A stretch of DNA of 64,000 bases from Garcia nutans (Eukaryota > Streptophyta > Magnoliopsida > Malpighiales > Euphorbiaceae), in NCBI GenBank assembly GCA_947685225.1, contig CANTUV010000037.1, positions 32,011,001 to 32,075,000 on the forward strand, written 5' to 3'. The notes under the pieces are model-generated. The model was not told the origin of the DNA and made no database searches. It was given only the letters and a program-made list of their open reading frames with translations. The translations under genes were made by a program, and so were the position numbers. Below, piece after piece: positions 1 through 10,760 of the stretch; position 1 is the first letter of the stretch, and every line of letters starts with the position of its first letter.

Positions 1-179
1 ACCCTGATATCGATTCTCATTTTCGAAGTCCAGTGAACAACTTCGAGTGGTGAGCAATTACAAAACCGGCGTTGTTCGTGTTTGAAGAAATTTGATGAGT
101 AGAACTCAATCTCAAGTGATACATCTCCACATCTACTTTCTTGCTATCTTTTTGATTTAGAACTTAGGGTTCATATGTA

Positions 180-227
180 ATGGGGGATAATGTAATTATG
201 GTCAGGTGAAATTTTGGTGGTGAATTC
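180..227 (+). pseudogene. MULE transposase, N-terminal piece 1
   Basis: The ATG at 180 opens a frame ending in a GGEF motif at the E1 insertion point. This resembles the HHGGxF start of MULE transposases. An in-frame TGA at 207-209 stands where that family usually has Trp, consistent with a G-to-A change. The frame continues at 13661 after E1 and its duplicated AATTC are removed. The assignment depends on the later, clearer pieces. Confidence 0.5.
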
Positions 228-1020
228 TGTAATATCCTCATGTATGCCCTAGAAGTTTTGACTATGTTGTTGTTGTTGTTGTTTTAAATTGGATTGAATG
301 TATATGTTATGTGAGAAGAAAAGAATTTGAGAAGAGAATGGTTATGTATATGTGTTTTGGGAAAGAATATAGGGTTTAGAGAAAAGTGTATATGTTGTTT
401 ATATGTTAATATATATAACATATAAGTTGGTCAAATGCAAGGTCAATGGAAGAGAGATATTTTTATGGGATATGTGTAATTACATATATGGGCATGCAAG
501 GGACAAAAGCTAGGACAAATGGTTAAGGGTGTTTTGGTAATTTTCCTTGTAGGAATTGCATGGTGGAGATTAAAAGAAGAAGAAGTGGTTGACTTGAGTT
601 TATTTTCTTGTCTTTTCTCATGTGAGTGTGCCGGCCATTGAAGAAGAGAAAGAGCTAGAGAGGGCTTGAAGTTCTAAACTCAATTTGAAAGGAGATTCAA
701 GGAATTAGGTGGAAGATTTGTGAAATTCATCAACTTTGGTAAGTCCTTTCTCTTGTTTTTCTTTTGTTCTTTTGAAGTGGAGTTGGAAATGAATTTTGGT
801 TTGTTGAGATGATGATTAAATGTGTTTGTAATGAGTTTTTAAATGTTGTTTTTGATTTTAAGTGAAGAAGTTTAAGAGGTGTTGTTGTTGGAAGTGTTGG
901 AGTTGATTTTGTTTTAGGGTTTTGAAGTGTTACATGATGTTTTCCTTGTGTTTGCTTCATTATTTTCAAAGATCTTCTTGTGGTTGGTGTTTGTTGGAAT
1001 TTTGGACTTGGAAATGGGAT

Positions 1021-1191
1021 TTTGGCCGAGGGCAGTAGCCTTCTGGATGCCATGCCCGTGGCCTTGATTGGCCATGGCCGTGGCCATTGGTAGGCTTTTG
1101 GTGCCATGGCCGTGGAGGATGGAAGCTTGAGTGGCAGAAGTGTTTTGTACCCCACGCCCGTGGTGGTTATGGTGGCCACGACCGTGGTCTA
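1021..1191 (+). repeat. GC-rich palindrome island in E1 LTR
   Basis: About 170 bp holding repeated CCATGGCCGTGG, CCACGCCCGTGG and GGCCACGACCGTGG words inside an AT-rich LTR. The same island recurs at 8524-8694 in the 3' LTR. It is a variant of the GGCCGTGTC islands in other LTRs of the window. Open minus-strand frames across it are by-products of its composition. Confidence 0.8.
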
Positions 1192-1850
1192 TAATGAATG
1201 ATGTTGAAGTGTAATTTTATGATTTAAGGTTTAAGATGAAGTTATTAAGTGATTAAATGGTATTGGAATTGATGGATTGTATCATTCTTTGGATTAGGGT
1301 TTGATAGAAGGTGATTTGCCCTAATTTGGGAAGTGAAGAACTTTGCAAGAAGGAAGGTGTTTAGAGTTGTGTGACTTGTGATTGAGGTAAGTACAAATCT
1401 TGTGTTGATACATACATGTGACATTGCATTGATGATGCATATGAAGTTGAGCTTGATCATATATATGATGATAATGGTAATGCATATGATACTATGTGAT
1501 ATTTCATGTATTGTGACTTATGTGATGAGTAATGTGTTTTGTTATGTTTATATCAATAATGCTATATGTATAATGTGATGGAACTTACACCTTTTGATAT
1601 GAATGTACTAAGAGATCTTATTGCATTGTTGACATATATATATATATGAATAATGTTAACCTTGTGAAATGTAATGTATTGTATGCATATTGATGATAAT
1701 ATGATCAATTGTATTGATGTGATGAGAAGTCATGATGATTGGCTATGATGATACAATTGAATGATGTATGGCATATTTGCCTAATTGATGAGGAAGATTG
1801 AGAAATAGTTTGATAAAGAGAATAAAGAAATAAGTGTATGCTTAATATGA

Positions 1851-2170
1851 TATTCAGTTTCAGAGTTCTGGTTTTTGGAGGCATGCCTATTTAATGAAAG
1901 GTAACAGTCTTGCCGGGTTGAGGATCTCTTCAAATTGAATTGAATTGAGGTCCAAGAGACTGGGTCTGTTACACAATGATAATTGATATTATGAGATATT
2001 TGATTTGTAACAGTCTTGCCGGGTTGAGGATCTCCTCGAGTTAGATGAGTTGATGATCCAAGAGACTGGGTCTGTTACGCTATCCATGGATAGAGATATA
2101 TATGTATTTGTTGCCTACGGGCTTGATAATTGTGTTTATGAACCAAAGCAGTAACTCTGAATTCTGAATA
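1851..2170 (+). other. LTR module closed by a long-range inverted repeat
   Basis: The left arm TATTCAGTTTCAGAGTT (1851-1867) is nearly complementary to AACTCTGAATTCTGAATA (2153-2170). Between them are GGCATGCC, two copies of an imperfect hairpin beginning GTAACAGTCTTGCCGGG and ending GACTGGGTCTGTTAC (about 1901-1972 and 2007-2078), and TTGCCTACGGGC. The arms and several inner words recur in the other Tekay-type LTRs here, which suggests a conserved folded DNA or RNA unit. Function is unknown. Confidence 0.7.
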
Positions 2171-2404
2171 TCGTATTAAATACTTGATGGGCCCATAGGT
2201 GTCTAGGTTTTATGTATATCATAAATGATGTTCTAATGTGATGAAATGTTAATATTACTTAAATGATGAAACGGACTATTCACGGAATATTGTCTGTTGA
2301 ATATGATCCTTATTGATTGAGTGTGTATCATTGATGTTGATTTGTTAATACATATATGAAACATTGCATTGCATTAAAGCATAACATTAGCATGATTTGT
2401 CTTA

Positions 2405-2443
2405 CTAAGCCGTTGGCTTAGCGCGATAGTGTTAATCGCGCAG
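2405..2443 (+). promoter_or_regulatory. Double hairpin ending at a CAG|GTGA donor-like site (E1 5' LTR)
   Basis: CTAAGCC-GTT-GGCTTAG forms a 7-bp stem with a 3-nt loop. It runs directly into GCGCGAT-AGTGTTA-ATCGCGC, a second 7-bp stem. The last C begins CAG|GTGATAG, which resembles a plant 5' splice site. The same arrangement is at 13195-13233 in the 3' LTR and in the other Tekay-type LTRs of the window. The structure is seen in the sequence; splicing is inferred. Confidence 0.7.
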
Positions 2444-2872
2444 GTGATAGAGTTGAACCCGAGAGCTCTTCGAAACCTAGTGAGAGTAGACATTGAGGTG
2501 TTGATTTTGGACTTAAAGATCAGAGCAGACTTGCCAATCAAGTATAACTTCTTTATGTTTTGTAAAATATTGTTTATAATGTAAATATATGTATATTTGT
2601 AAATACAGATTTAAATGTTTTCATATATGTAAATAATTTTATAACTTCCGCTGTGTAATAATTGCATGTATGAATGTATGTATATATTGAATATATTTTA
2701 TAATACAATTTAATGACTTCTTTTCTATAATATATAATGATAAAGATTATGGTAGTATATAAAATGTTTTGAATGTTAAGAAAATCCGTAGCATCCCTAT
2801 GTTTATTGCATGTATGCTACATTGTGGTATTGTAGTGTGCATGTAATGGATGTGGGGGTGTTACAATTGTTT

Positions 2873-2884
2873 TGGTATCAGAGC
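2873..2884 (+). other. Primer binding site of E1 (initiator Met tRNA)
   Basis: TGGTATCAGAGC lies 7 bp after the 5' LTR and matches the usual complement of the initiator methionine tRNA 3' end used by plant retrotransposons. Confidence 0.93.
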
Positions 2885-3010
2885 CTAGGTTTGAGATTCT
2901 CAACCTAGGTAAAATGTAAGAAAAAGACTATTTTGATTTAAAAAAAAAGTGGTTTTTGAATAACATATATGTTTGGGATTGGCAATCTCTAATCTTTAAT
3001 AAGAAGTATT

Positions 3011-3025
3011 CTACTGTGTTTGCAG
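3011..3025 (+). promoter_or_regulatory. Splice-acceptor-like TTTGCAG upstream of E1 gag
   Basis: Pyrimidine-rich sequence ends in GTGTTTGCAG 12 bp before the gag ATG at 3038. A TTTGCAG occupies the same place in E2 and E3. With the LTR donor it could define an intron that removes the PBS and leader. This is inferred from position and conservation only. Confidence 0.45.
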
Positions 3026-3037
3026 TGTTAGGTTGTG

Positions 3038-6000
3038 ATGGATCCTCATTCGCGTCAGTCAGTTGAGGGAAGTGCGGAGAGTGTTGCTCCTGAGGATGGA
3101 GCTAGAGTTGATAGTGCTGGAGAGGCACCTGCTTCGGTGTCGGGTAGACCAGCTGGGGAGGAGGTTCCGCCAGCTTGGGTTAGGCATGTGGTAGAAGCTT
3201 TGAGGCAAGCACCAGTGCAACCACAGCCACCACCCCCACAGCCTTTGGTATCTGTGAGGCACTATGACAAACTGAGGAAGTATGGAGCTGAAGATTTTAT
3301 AGGTACTATTGATCCAGCAGTGGCTGAGCAGTGGTTAGACAAAGTACAGAGAATATTTGTTCAGTTGCAAGCCACATCGGAGGAAAAGTTTGATTATGTA
3401 AGATCATTGCTACAGAAGGATGCATACGACTGGTGGAGGACAGTGTCCCATTCTATGGATGATCCACCAACCTTGTCATATGCGGATTTTCTGAGAGAGT
3501 TTGAATTGAAGTATACTCCTAGGGAGTACAAAGACATGAAGAAGATGGAGTTCTTAAGTTTGAAGCAATATAGCAAGACTGTAACTGAGTATGAGGTTGA
3601 GTTTATTCGATTGAGCTAGTATGCTGGGGGCATTATAGCTGATGAGATAGATAGATGCAGGAGATTTGAGGAGGGATTGAGGCCCTCTATCATGTGTTTA
3701 GTGGCTGGATCTAGATATCAAGATTTTTCTCAGCTTGTGGCAGCAGCTCGAAGTGTAGAGCGAGCTCAAGTTATTGCAGCTGCTTCAGAGGAAGAGGTTA
3801 GGGTTAGGAGGCCCCAGTTTGAGGCAGGGTCTTCTTCTGTTAAGAGAGGTAAGGGAAGTTTTGCTCCTCGGGCCAGTAGGAGTCAGAGGTCAGCTGGTAG
3901 ATTAGTGCAGTTTCAGAGACAGAGATTTAGACCTACAGCTTCAGTGGCGAGTGCTCCGACCCCAGTGACTCAGAGATCCGCTCTACCTGTGTGTGCTCAG
4001 TGTGGTGGATCACATAGGGGTGCTTGTTGGAGGTATAGTGGGTCAGCTGTATGCTTCAGGTGTGGATCGCCTGATCATTTTATTAGAGATTGTCCAGAGA
4101 CGCTGGAACAGAGGTCAGTTGATTCTGCAGCTTCTCGACCTAGTGTGAGGGGAGGTCGAGCAGGCAGTGGTGTTAGCAGAGGAGGCAGACCGGGGTTCAG
4201 TTCTAGAGGAGGTGCTACATCCAGGGAGAATAGGCCAGAGGAGGTTGGATCTTCCCAGAGGATGTATGTTATGCAGAGGCAGCCGGATGCTTCGGCAGTC
4301 ATAGCTGGTACTTTTTCTTTATTTGATACTTCAGTACTTGCTTTTATTGATCCGGGTTCCACACATTCATATATTAGTGCATCTGTTTTGCCTGTTTCTG
4401 ATATGCATGCTGAGTCCCTAGGATTTGATGTGTTGGTGAAAAATCCGTTAGGGCATAGTGTGATTGTGAGTAAGGTGCATCGAGATAGTGCAGTGAGGGT
4501 GCAAGGTGAGGAGTTCCTTGGAGATTTGATTGAGATGCCATTTAAGGAATATGATGTGATTCTAGGTATGGACTGGCTATCTAGACATGGGGCTGTGGTG
4601 GATTGTAAAAAGAAAGTTGTGACTTTGAGAACTGCTGATGGTAGAGAGGTGATAGTATCTAATGAGCAGGAACAGTTAGCCTCCTTATTTGTTTCAGCTG
4701 TTGCAGCTAGGAGGTTGATTAGAAAAGGGTGTGATGCTTATCTTGCTCATGTGGTAGATACTAGAGTAAGAGGTTCTCCTATTGATAGCATTGCCACAGT
4801 TGCAGAGTTCCCAGATGTATTCCCAGAGGAGTTGCCAGGATTGCCTCCTGAGAGAGAGGTGGAGTTCGGTATTGAATTGTTGCCTGGTACCACTCCTATC
4901 TCTATTACTCCTTATAGAATGGCACCAGCAGAATTGAGGGAATTGAAAGTGCAATTACAGGAGTTGTTGGATAAAGGATTTATTCGCCCCAGTGTTTCTC
5001 CTTGGGGAGCTCCTGTGCTATTTGTGAAGAAGAAAGATGGTACTATGAGATTGTGCATTGATTATAGGCAATTGAACAAGGTGACCATTAAAAATAAATA
5101 TCCTTTGCCTAGAATTGATGATCTCTTTGATCAATTGAAAGGAGCATCAGTGTTCTCCAAGATTGATTTGAGATCTGGGTACCATCAGTTAAGGGTCAAA
5201 GCTGAAGATGTTCCGAAGACAGCTTTTCGGACCAGGTATGGGCATTATGAATTTTTAGTTATGCCTTTTGGTCTGACGAATGCACCTGCAGCTTTTATGG
5301 ATTTGATGAATAGGGTGTTTAGGCCCTATCTGGATCAGTTTGTAGTGGTCTTCATCGATGATATATTGGTGTATTCGCGGAATGAGGAGGAACATGACAA
5401 GCATCTGCGGATTGTGTTGTAGATTTTGAGAGAGAAGCAGTTGTTTGCCAAATTGTCGAAGTGTGAGTTCTGGTTGGATCAAGTCACTTTTCTCGGACAT
5501 ATTGTTTCAGCAGAAGGCATTAGAGTTGATCCGAGTAAAGTTGAAGCTATTTTGAATTGGAGTCCACCCAAGTCTGTGACAGAAGTTAGAAGTTTTCTGG
5601 GTTTGGCAGGCTATTATCGACGGTTTGTGAAAGGATTTTCTTTGATAGCTACTCCACTCACCAGATTGTTTCGTAAGGGAGTGAGATTTGTGTGGACGGA
5701 TCAGTGTCAGGCTAGCTTTGAGCAGTTGAGAGATATGCTGACTCAAGCGCCTGTTCTTACTTTACCTGTGGAAGGCAAACCATATGTGATTTTTAGTGAT
5801 GTTTCACATAATGGTTTGGGGTGTGTGCTAATGCAGGAAGGTAAAGTTATAGCTTATGCATCTAGACAGTTGAAACCGCATGAGCTTAACTATCCAACCC
5901 ATGATTTGGAATTGGCAGCCATTGTGTTTGCATTGAAGATTTGGCGACACTATTTGTTTGGGGAGAAATGTTTCATTTACACTGATCACAAGAGTTTGAA

Positions 6001-7681
6001 ATATTTGGGTGTCCAAAAAGAGCTCAATCTTCGACAGAGGAGATGGTTGGAATTGATTAAAGACTACGACTGCTTGATTGACTATCATCCAGGTAAAGCA
6101 AATGTTGTTGCTGATGCCTTGAGTCGGAAGTCTTTAGCTGGTTTAACTGTTTACTCGCTCTCGTTGCTTGTTGAGTTGAGAGCATTGTGTGCTAGTTTTG
6201 TACCTTGTGATGATGGTGCATTGTTGGCACAGTTGCATGTGAAACCAGTTTTGTTGGATCAGATTAAAGAGGCTCAGTTGGCTGATAAGAAGATTCAGAA
6301 GATTATTTCAGATTGTCAGAATGGAAAGAGTAGAGATTTTGTTGTGAAAAGTGATGGAAGCCTCTGGTTTAAGAACAGATTGTGTGTACCAGATGATGCT
6401 GATTTGAAAAGGATCATTTTGGAAGAAGCACATCAGTCAGTATTTGCTATGCATCCGGGCAATACCAAGATGTATCATGATTTGAGACAACATTACTGGT
6501 GGTTTGGTTTGAAGAGAGACATTGCTGAGTTTGTATCAAAATGTCTCACATGTCAGAAGGTAAAAGCAGAGCATCAAGTTCCAACTGGGTTGCTTCAACC
6601 ATTGTCAGTGCCTGAATGGAAGTGGGAAAGAGTGACCATGAATTTTGTGTCTGGTTTACCATTGACCCATAGAAAGCATGATGCTATTTGGGTGATTGTG
6701 GATAGATTGACTAAGACAGCTCATTTCCTTCCAGTTCGGATGGATTACTCTTTGGAAAGGTTGGCTGAGTTGTACATCCATGAGATTGTGAAGTTGCATG
6801 GTGTTCCAACTTCTTTAGTGTCTGATCGAGATCCCCGGTTTACTTCAAGATTTTGGAAGAGTTTGCATAGTGCTTTGTGTTCTCGATTACACTTCAGTAC
6901 TGCTTTTCATCCACAGACGGATGGACAGTCAGAGAGGGTGATACAGATTATTGAGGACATGTTGAGAAGCTGTGTCATTGATTTCTCTGGAAGTTGGGAC
7001 AGATTTCTACCACTTGTGGAGTTTGCTTACAACAACAGTCACCAATCTAGCATTGGTATGGCACCATTTGAAGCATTGTATGGCAGATGGTGTAGGACAC
7101 CTCTTTGTTGGAGTGAACTTGGGGAAGGTAAGTTAATTGGTCCTGATGTGATTCAAGAAACTGAAGAGAAAGTGAAGTTGATTCGAGGGAGGTTGAAAGC
7201 AGCTTCGGACCGACAGAAGTCTTATGCAGATCTGAAAAGGAGAGACATAGAGTTTGATGTTGGAGATAAGGTATTCTTGAAAGTATCTCCTTGGAAGAAG
7301 ATATTGAGGTTCGGTCGGAAAGGGAAATTGAGTCCTTGTTTCATTGGACCGTATGAAGTGTTGGAAAAAGTTGGGCCAGTTGCTTATCGACTTGCTTTGC
7401 CACCTGAGTTGGATCGTATTCATAATGTATTTCATGTTTCTATGTTGAGGAAGTACAGATCGGATCCATCTCATGTGTTGTCAATTGAATCAATTGAAGT
7501 GAGTCCAGATATGTCCTATAAAGAGGAACCAGTTGCTATCTTGGCACGTGATGTGAAAGAGTTAAGAAACAAACAAGTACCACTTGTGAAGATTTTGTGG
7601 AAGAATCATGGACAAGAAGAAGCAACTTGGGAAAGTGAGCAAACCATGCGAGATCAATATCCTCAGTTGTTTCAGAGTTAA
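3038..7681 (+). pseudogene. E1 gag-pol polyprotein with two in-frame stops and an altered integrase active site
   Basis: One reading frame encodes the structural and replication polyprotein. The first ATG in frame is 3038. Order: Gag domain (about 3270-3620), CCHC knuckle (4052-4093), aspartic protease with Asp-Pro-Gly at 4349, RT with FIDD (catalytic Asp codons 5357 and 5360), RNase H (about 5780-6130), integrase zinc region and core, then a chromodomain-like tail ending in the stop at 7679-7681. In-frame stops are TAG 3617-3619 and TAG 5420-5422; in E2 the latter is CAG. The first integrase catalytic residue is encoded AAT (Asn) at 6641, where E2 has GAT (Asp). The other two catalytic codons, Asp 6824 and Glu 6932, are present with 35 residues between them. 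The copy is almost full length but cannot make an active polyprotein as it stands. Confidence 0.93.
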
Positions 7682-7709
7682 TACCAGGTAATTTCGAGGA
7701 CGAAATTTC

Positions 7710-7727
7710 TTTTTAGAGGGGGAGAAT
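7710..7727 (+). other. Polypurine tract of E1
   Basis: TTTTTAGAGGGGGAGAAT sits directly before the 3' LTR and is repeated in the same place in E2. It primes plus-strand DNA synthesis in LTR elements. Confidence 0.88.
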
Positions 7728-9616
7728 TGTAATATCCTCATGTATGCCCTAGAAGTTTTAACTATGTTGTTGTTGTTGTTGTTGTTTTAAATTGGATTGA
7801 ATGTATATGTTATGTGAGAAGAAAAGAATTTGAGAAGAGAATGGTTATGTATATGTGTTTTGGGAAAGAATATAGGGTTTAGAGAAAAGTGTATATGTTG
7901 TTTATATGTTAATATATATAACATATAAGTTGGTCAAATGCAAGGTCAATGGAAGAGAGATATTTTTATGGGATATGTGTAATTACATATATGGGCATGC
8001 AAGGGACAAAAGCTAGAACAAATGGTTAAGGGTGTTTTGGTAATTTTCCTTGTAGGAATTGCATGGTGGAGATTAAAAGAAGAAGAAGTGGTTGACTTGA
8101 GTTTATTTTCTTGTCTTTTCTTATGTGAGTGTGCCGGCCATTGAAGAAGAGAAAGAGCTAGAGAGGGCTTGAAGTTCTAAACTCAATTTGAAAGGAGATT
8201 CAAGGAATTAGGTGGAAGATTTGTGAAATTCATCAACTTTGGTAAGTCCTTTCTCTTGTTTTTCTTTTGTTCTTTTGAAGTGGAGTTGGAAATGAATTTT
8301 GGTTTGTTGAGATGATGATTAAATGTGTTTGTAATGAGTTTTTAAATGTTGTTTTTGATTTTAAGTGAAGAAGTTTAAGAGGTGTTGTTGTTGGAAGTGT
8401 TGGAGTTGATTTTGTTTTAGGGTTTTGAAGTGTTACATGATGTTTTCCTTGTGTTTGCTTCATTATTTTCAAAGATCTTCTTGTGGTTGGTGTTTGTTGG
8501 AATTTTGGACTTGGAAATGGGATTTTGGCCGAGGGCAGTAGCCTTCTGGATGCCACGCCCGTGGCCTTGATTGGCCATGGCCGTGGCCATTGGTAGGCTT
8601 TTGGTGCCATGGCCGTGGAGGATGGAAGCTTGAGTGGCAGAAGTGTTTTGTACCCCACGCCCGTGGTGGTTATGGTGGCCACGACCGTGGTCTATAATGA
8701 ATGATGTTGAAGTGTAATTTTGTAATATCCCTATGTTTGCCCTAGAAGTCTTATATATGTTGTAGTTTATATTGGATTGAATGTATATGTTATGTGTTAA
8801 GAAAAGAAATTGGGAAAAGAATGTATATGTATATGTGTTTTGAGAAGAAAAGAGGGTTTAGAGACAAGTTTATATGTTGTTTATATGTTGATATAATTAA
8901 TATATACATAAGTCAAAAGGGTTGGTCAATGCAAGAGGATATTTATTTGAGAATTGTGAAATTACTTAAATGGGCACATATAAGACAAAAGGTTAATTAA
9001 ATGGATAAGGGCATGTTGGTAATTGTTTTGTTAAATTGAGTGGTGGAGATTTAAAGAAGAAGAAATGGTTGATTTGTATTCATTCTTCTTCTCTTCTCAT
9101 GTGTGTGCCGGCCATTGAAGAAAAGAGAGAGCAAGAGAGGTGTTCTTGAAGCTAGAACCAAATTGAAGAGGCAATCAAAGGGATTGGTTAGAGATTTGTG
9201 AAATTTCTTCATCTAAGGTAAGACTTCTCTTGTTTTCCTTTGTCAATTTTGAAGTTGTGTCTAAAAGAAATTGTGATTTATTGATGTGATGATTTGGTGT
9301 GTTTGATATGTGTTTATAAGTGTTTAAAGTGATTGTAAGTTAAAAGATGGAATTGGTGTTGGTTTGGTTGTGAATATGGTAAGATATGTGAAGGTTGATT
9401 GTGGAAGATCAAGTGGGAAGTTGGTTTTAAGGTTTGGTATTGGTGAATGTTTTAATGTAATGTTTATGTGTTGTTTAAGTGGTTAATGTGATGAATATGT
9501 AAGATATGTGTTAATAACATTGATTAGAACAAATTGAATGAAGTTATTGTTGTGCAAAGGGTGTGAAAATGCATTTGGAAGAGTGTTGGTTTTGATTAGG
9601 GTTGTGTTCTTGAGTG

Positions 9617-9872
9617 ACACGGCTAGAATCGATGAGAAACACGGCCAAGACTTGAGAAATTTGGGTGACACGGCCAAGTTGGAGGGATTTTGGCCGTGTT
9701 GGTTATGTTTTGGGGTGACACGGCCACTGGCTTGGCCGTGTCCCTTGAGTGTGTTTGCCACTGCCTGAATTTTGTGGAGAGACACGGCCGTGTCCCCTTG
9801 CCCGTGTCTGCCTCGGCTTGAATTGGTATTGAGAGACACGGCCACAAGCTTGGCCGTGTCCCTTGGGTGTGT
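9617..9872 (+). repeat. GACACGGCC/GGCCGTGTC palindrome island in solo LTR
   Basis: Repeated GACACGGCC and GGCCGTGTC words face each other, often as complete GACACGGCCGTGTC palindromes, separated by 20-50 bp. Open frames on both strands here are composition by-products. Closely similar islands occur at 40818-40970 and 47942-48094 in E2. Confidence 0.8.
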
Positions 9873-10648
9873 TTGCTACTGTGATGGTTTTGGTTCTTCA
9901 TGCATTGTTTGATTCTTCAAAAGTCTTGTGCTCCTAAACATTTTATATACACTCTAAGTACTTTGTAATCAAAGAATGACCTAAACAAATGTATGTGGAT
10001 GATTCTAAACCTATAAATAATGATCTTTGGATTAGGTTTTGAAGAGATTGTGTTGCATTAACCTAAATGTTGAGAATTCTTGGAAGAGGAAATGTATAGA
10101 GGAATGGGAATAGTTCTTGAGGTAAGTACCAATACATATGACTGTATTTAATTACATAATTTGAGGCTTAACACATTTGTTTGCAAATGTGTTAAGTGAT
10201 CTATTATATTGTTAATATAATTGGACTAAGGTGATGATTGAATGATGTGAAGGATGTGAAGATCATTAACAAGGTAAGCATAAACCCTATTTGATTGTAT
10301 ATCCTTATATGTCTTTGAACATTAACACATTGGGATGAAAGTGTTAAATAAGCTATTATATTGTGAATGTAAATGAAGAATGTAAATTGCTATATATATA
10401 TATATAAAGGATGAAATATGAAATGGAAAAGGTAGGAAGAAATGAGGATCATTCTTAAGGTATGTGCAATTTGTTATGATAAATGCTCTAGTAATGAATG
10501 ATGTTAATGTGTTTTGAGAAATGAGAAAATGTTATGTTATATGAATTGTGAATTTTGTGTATGGCAATGTATTATATGAATAATATACTTTGAAATGTTA
10601 TATCAATGATGCTATATGTATCATATGGATTGAGATATGATATGATAT

Positions 10649-10760
10649 GAAGCCATTGTGATTGGCTATGATGGTTCAAATGTGATGGAAAGCCATTGTG
10701 ATTGGCTATGATAACTCAGATATGTTGTGAAGCCATTGTGATTGGCTATGATGATTCAAT
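10649..10760 (+). repeat. Three 40-bp repeats, each with a short hairpin
   Basis: AAGCCATTGTGATTGGCTATGA starts near 10650, 10690 and 10730, a 40-bp period. Each contains AGCCA...TGGCT complementary arms. E2 LTRs have two such units (near 41217 and 41257), E1 has one decayed unit near 1727, and E3 one perfect AGCCATT/AATGGCT hairpin near 38561. Confidence 0.75.

Larger units (their letters stand above)
228..2865 (+). repeat. 5' LTR of E1
   Basis: Bounded by TGTAATATCC and GGGGGTGTTACA and repeated almost identically as the 3' LTR. It contains a TTG microsatellite (about 263-284), donor-like GGTAAG sites near 738 and 1387, a GC-rich palindrome island (1021-1191), a module closed by a long inverted repeat (1851-2170) and a double hairpin (2405-2441). 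The rest is AT-rich and carries no supported protein. Confidence 0.95.

Noticed and set aside
730..1179. 149-codon open frame on minus, repeated almost identically at 8233-8682
   Set aside because: It lies inside E1's LTRs across the GC-rich palindrome island. Its conservation is just LTR identity and its composition (Thr/Pro/Lys/Leu) follows the repeat words.
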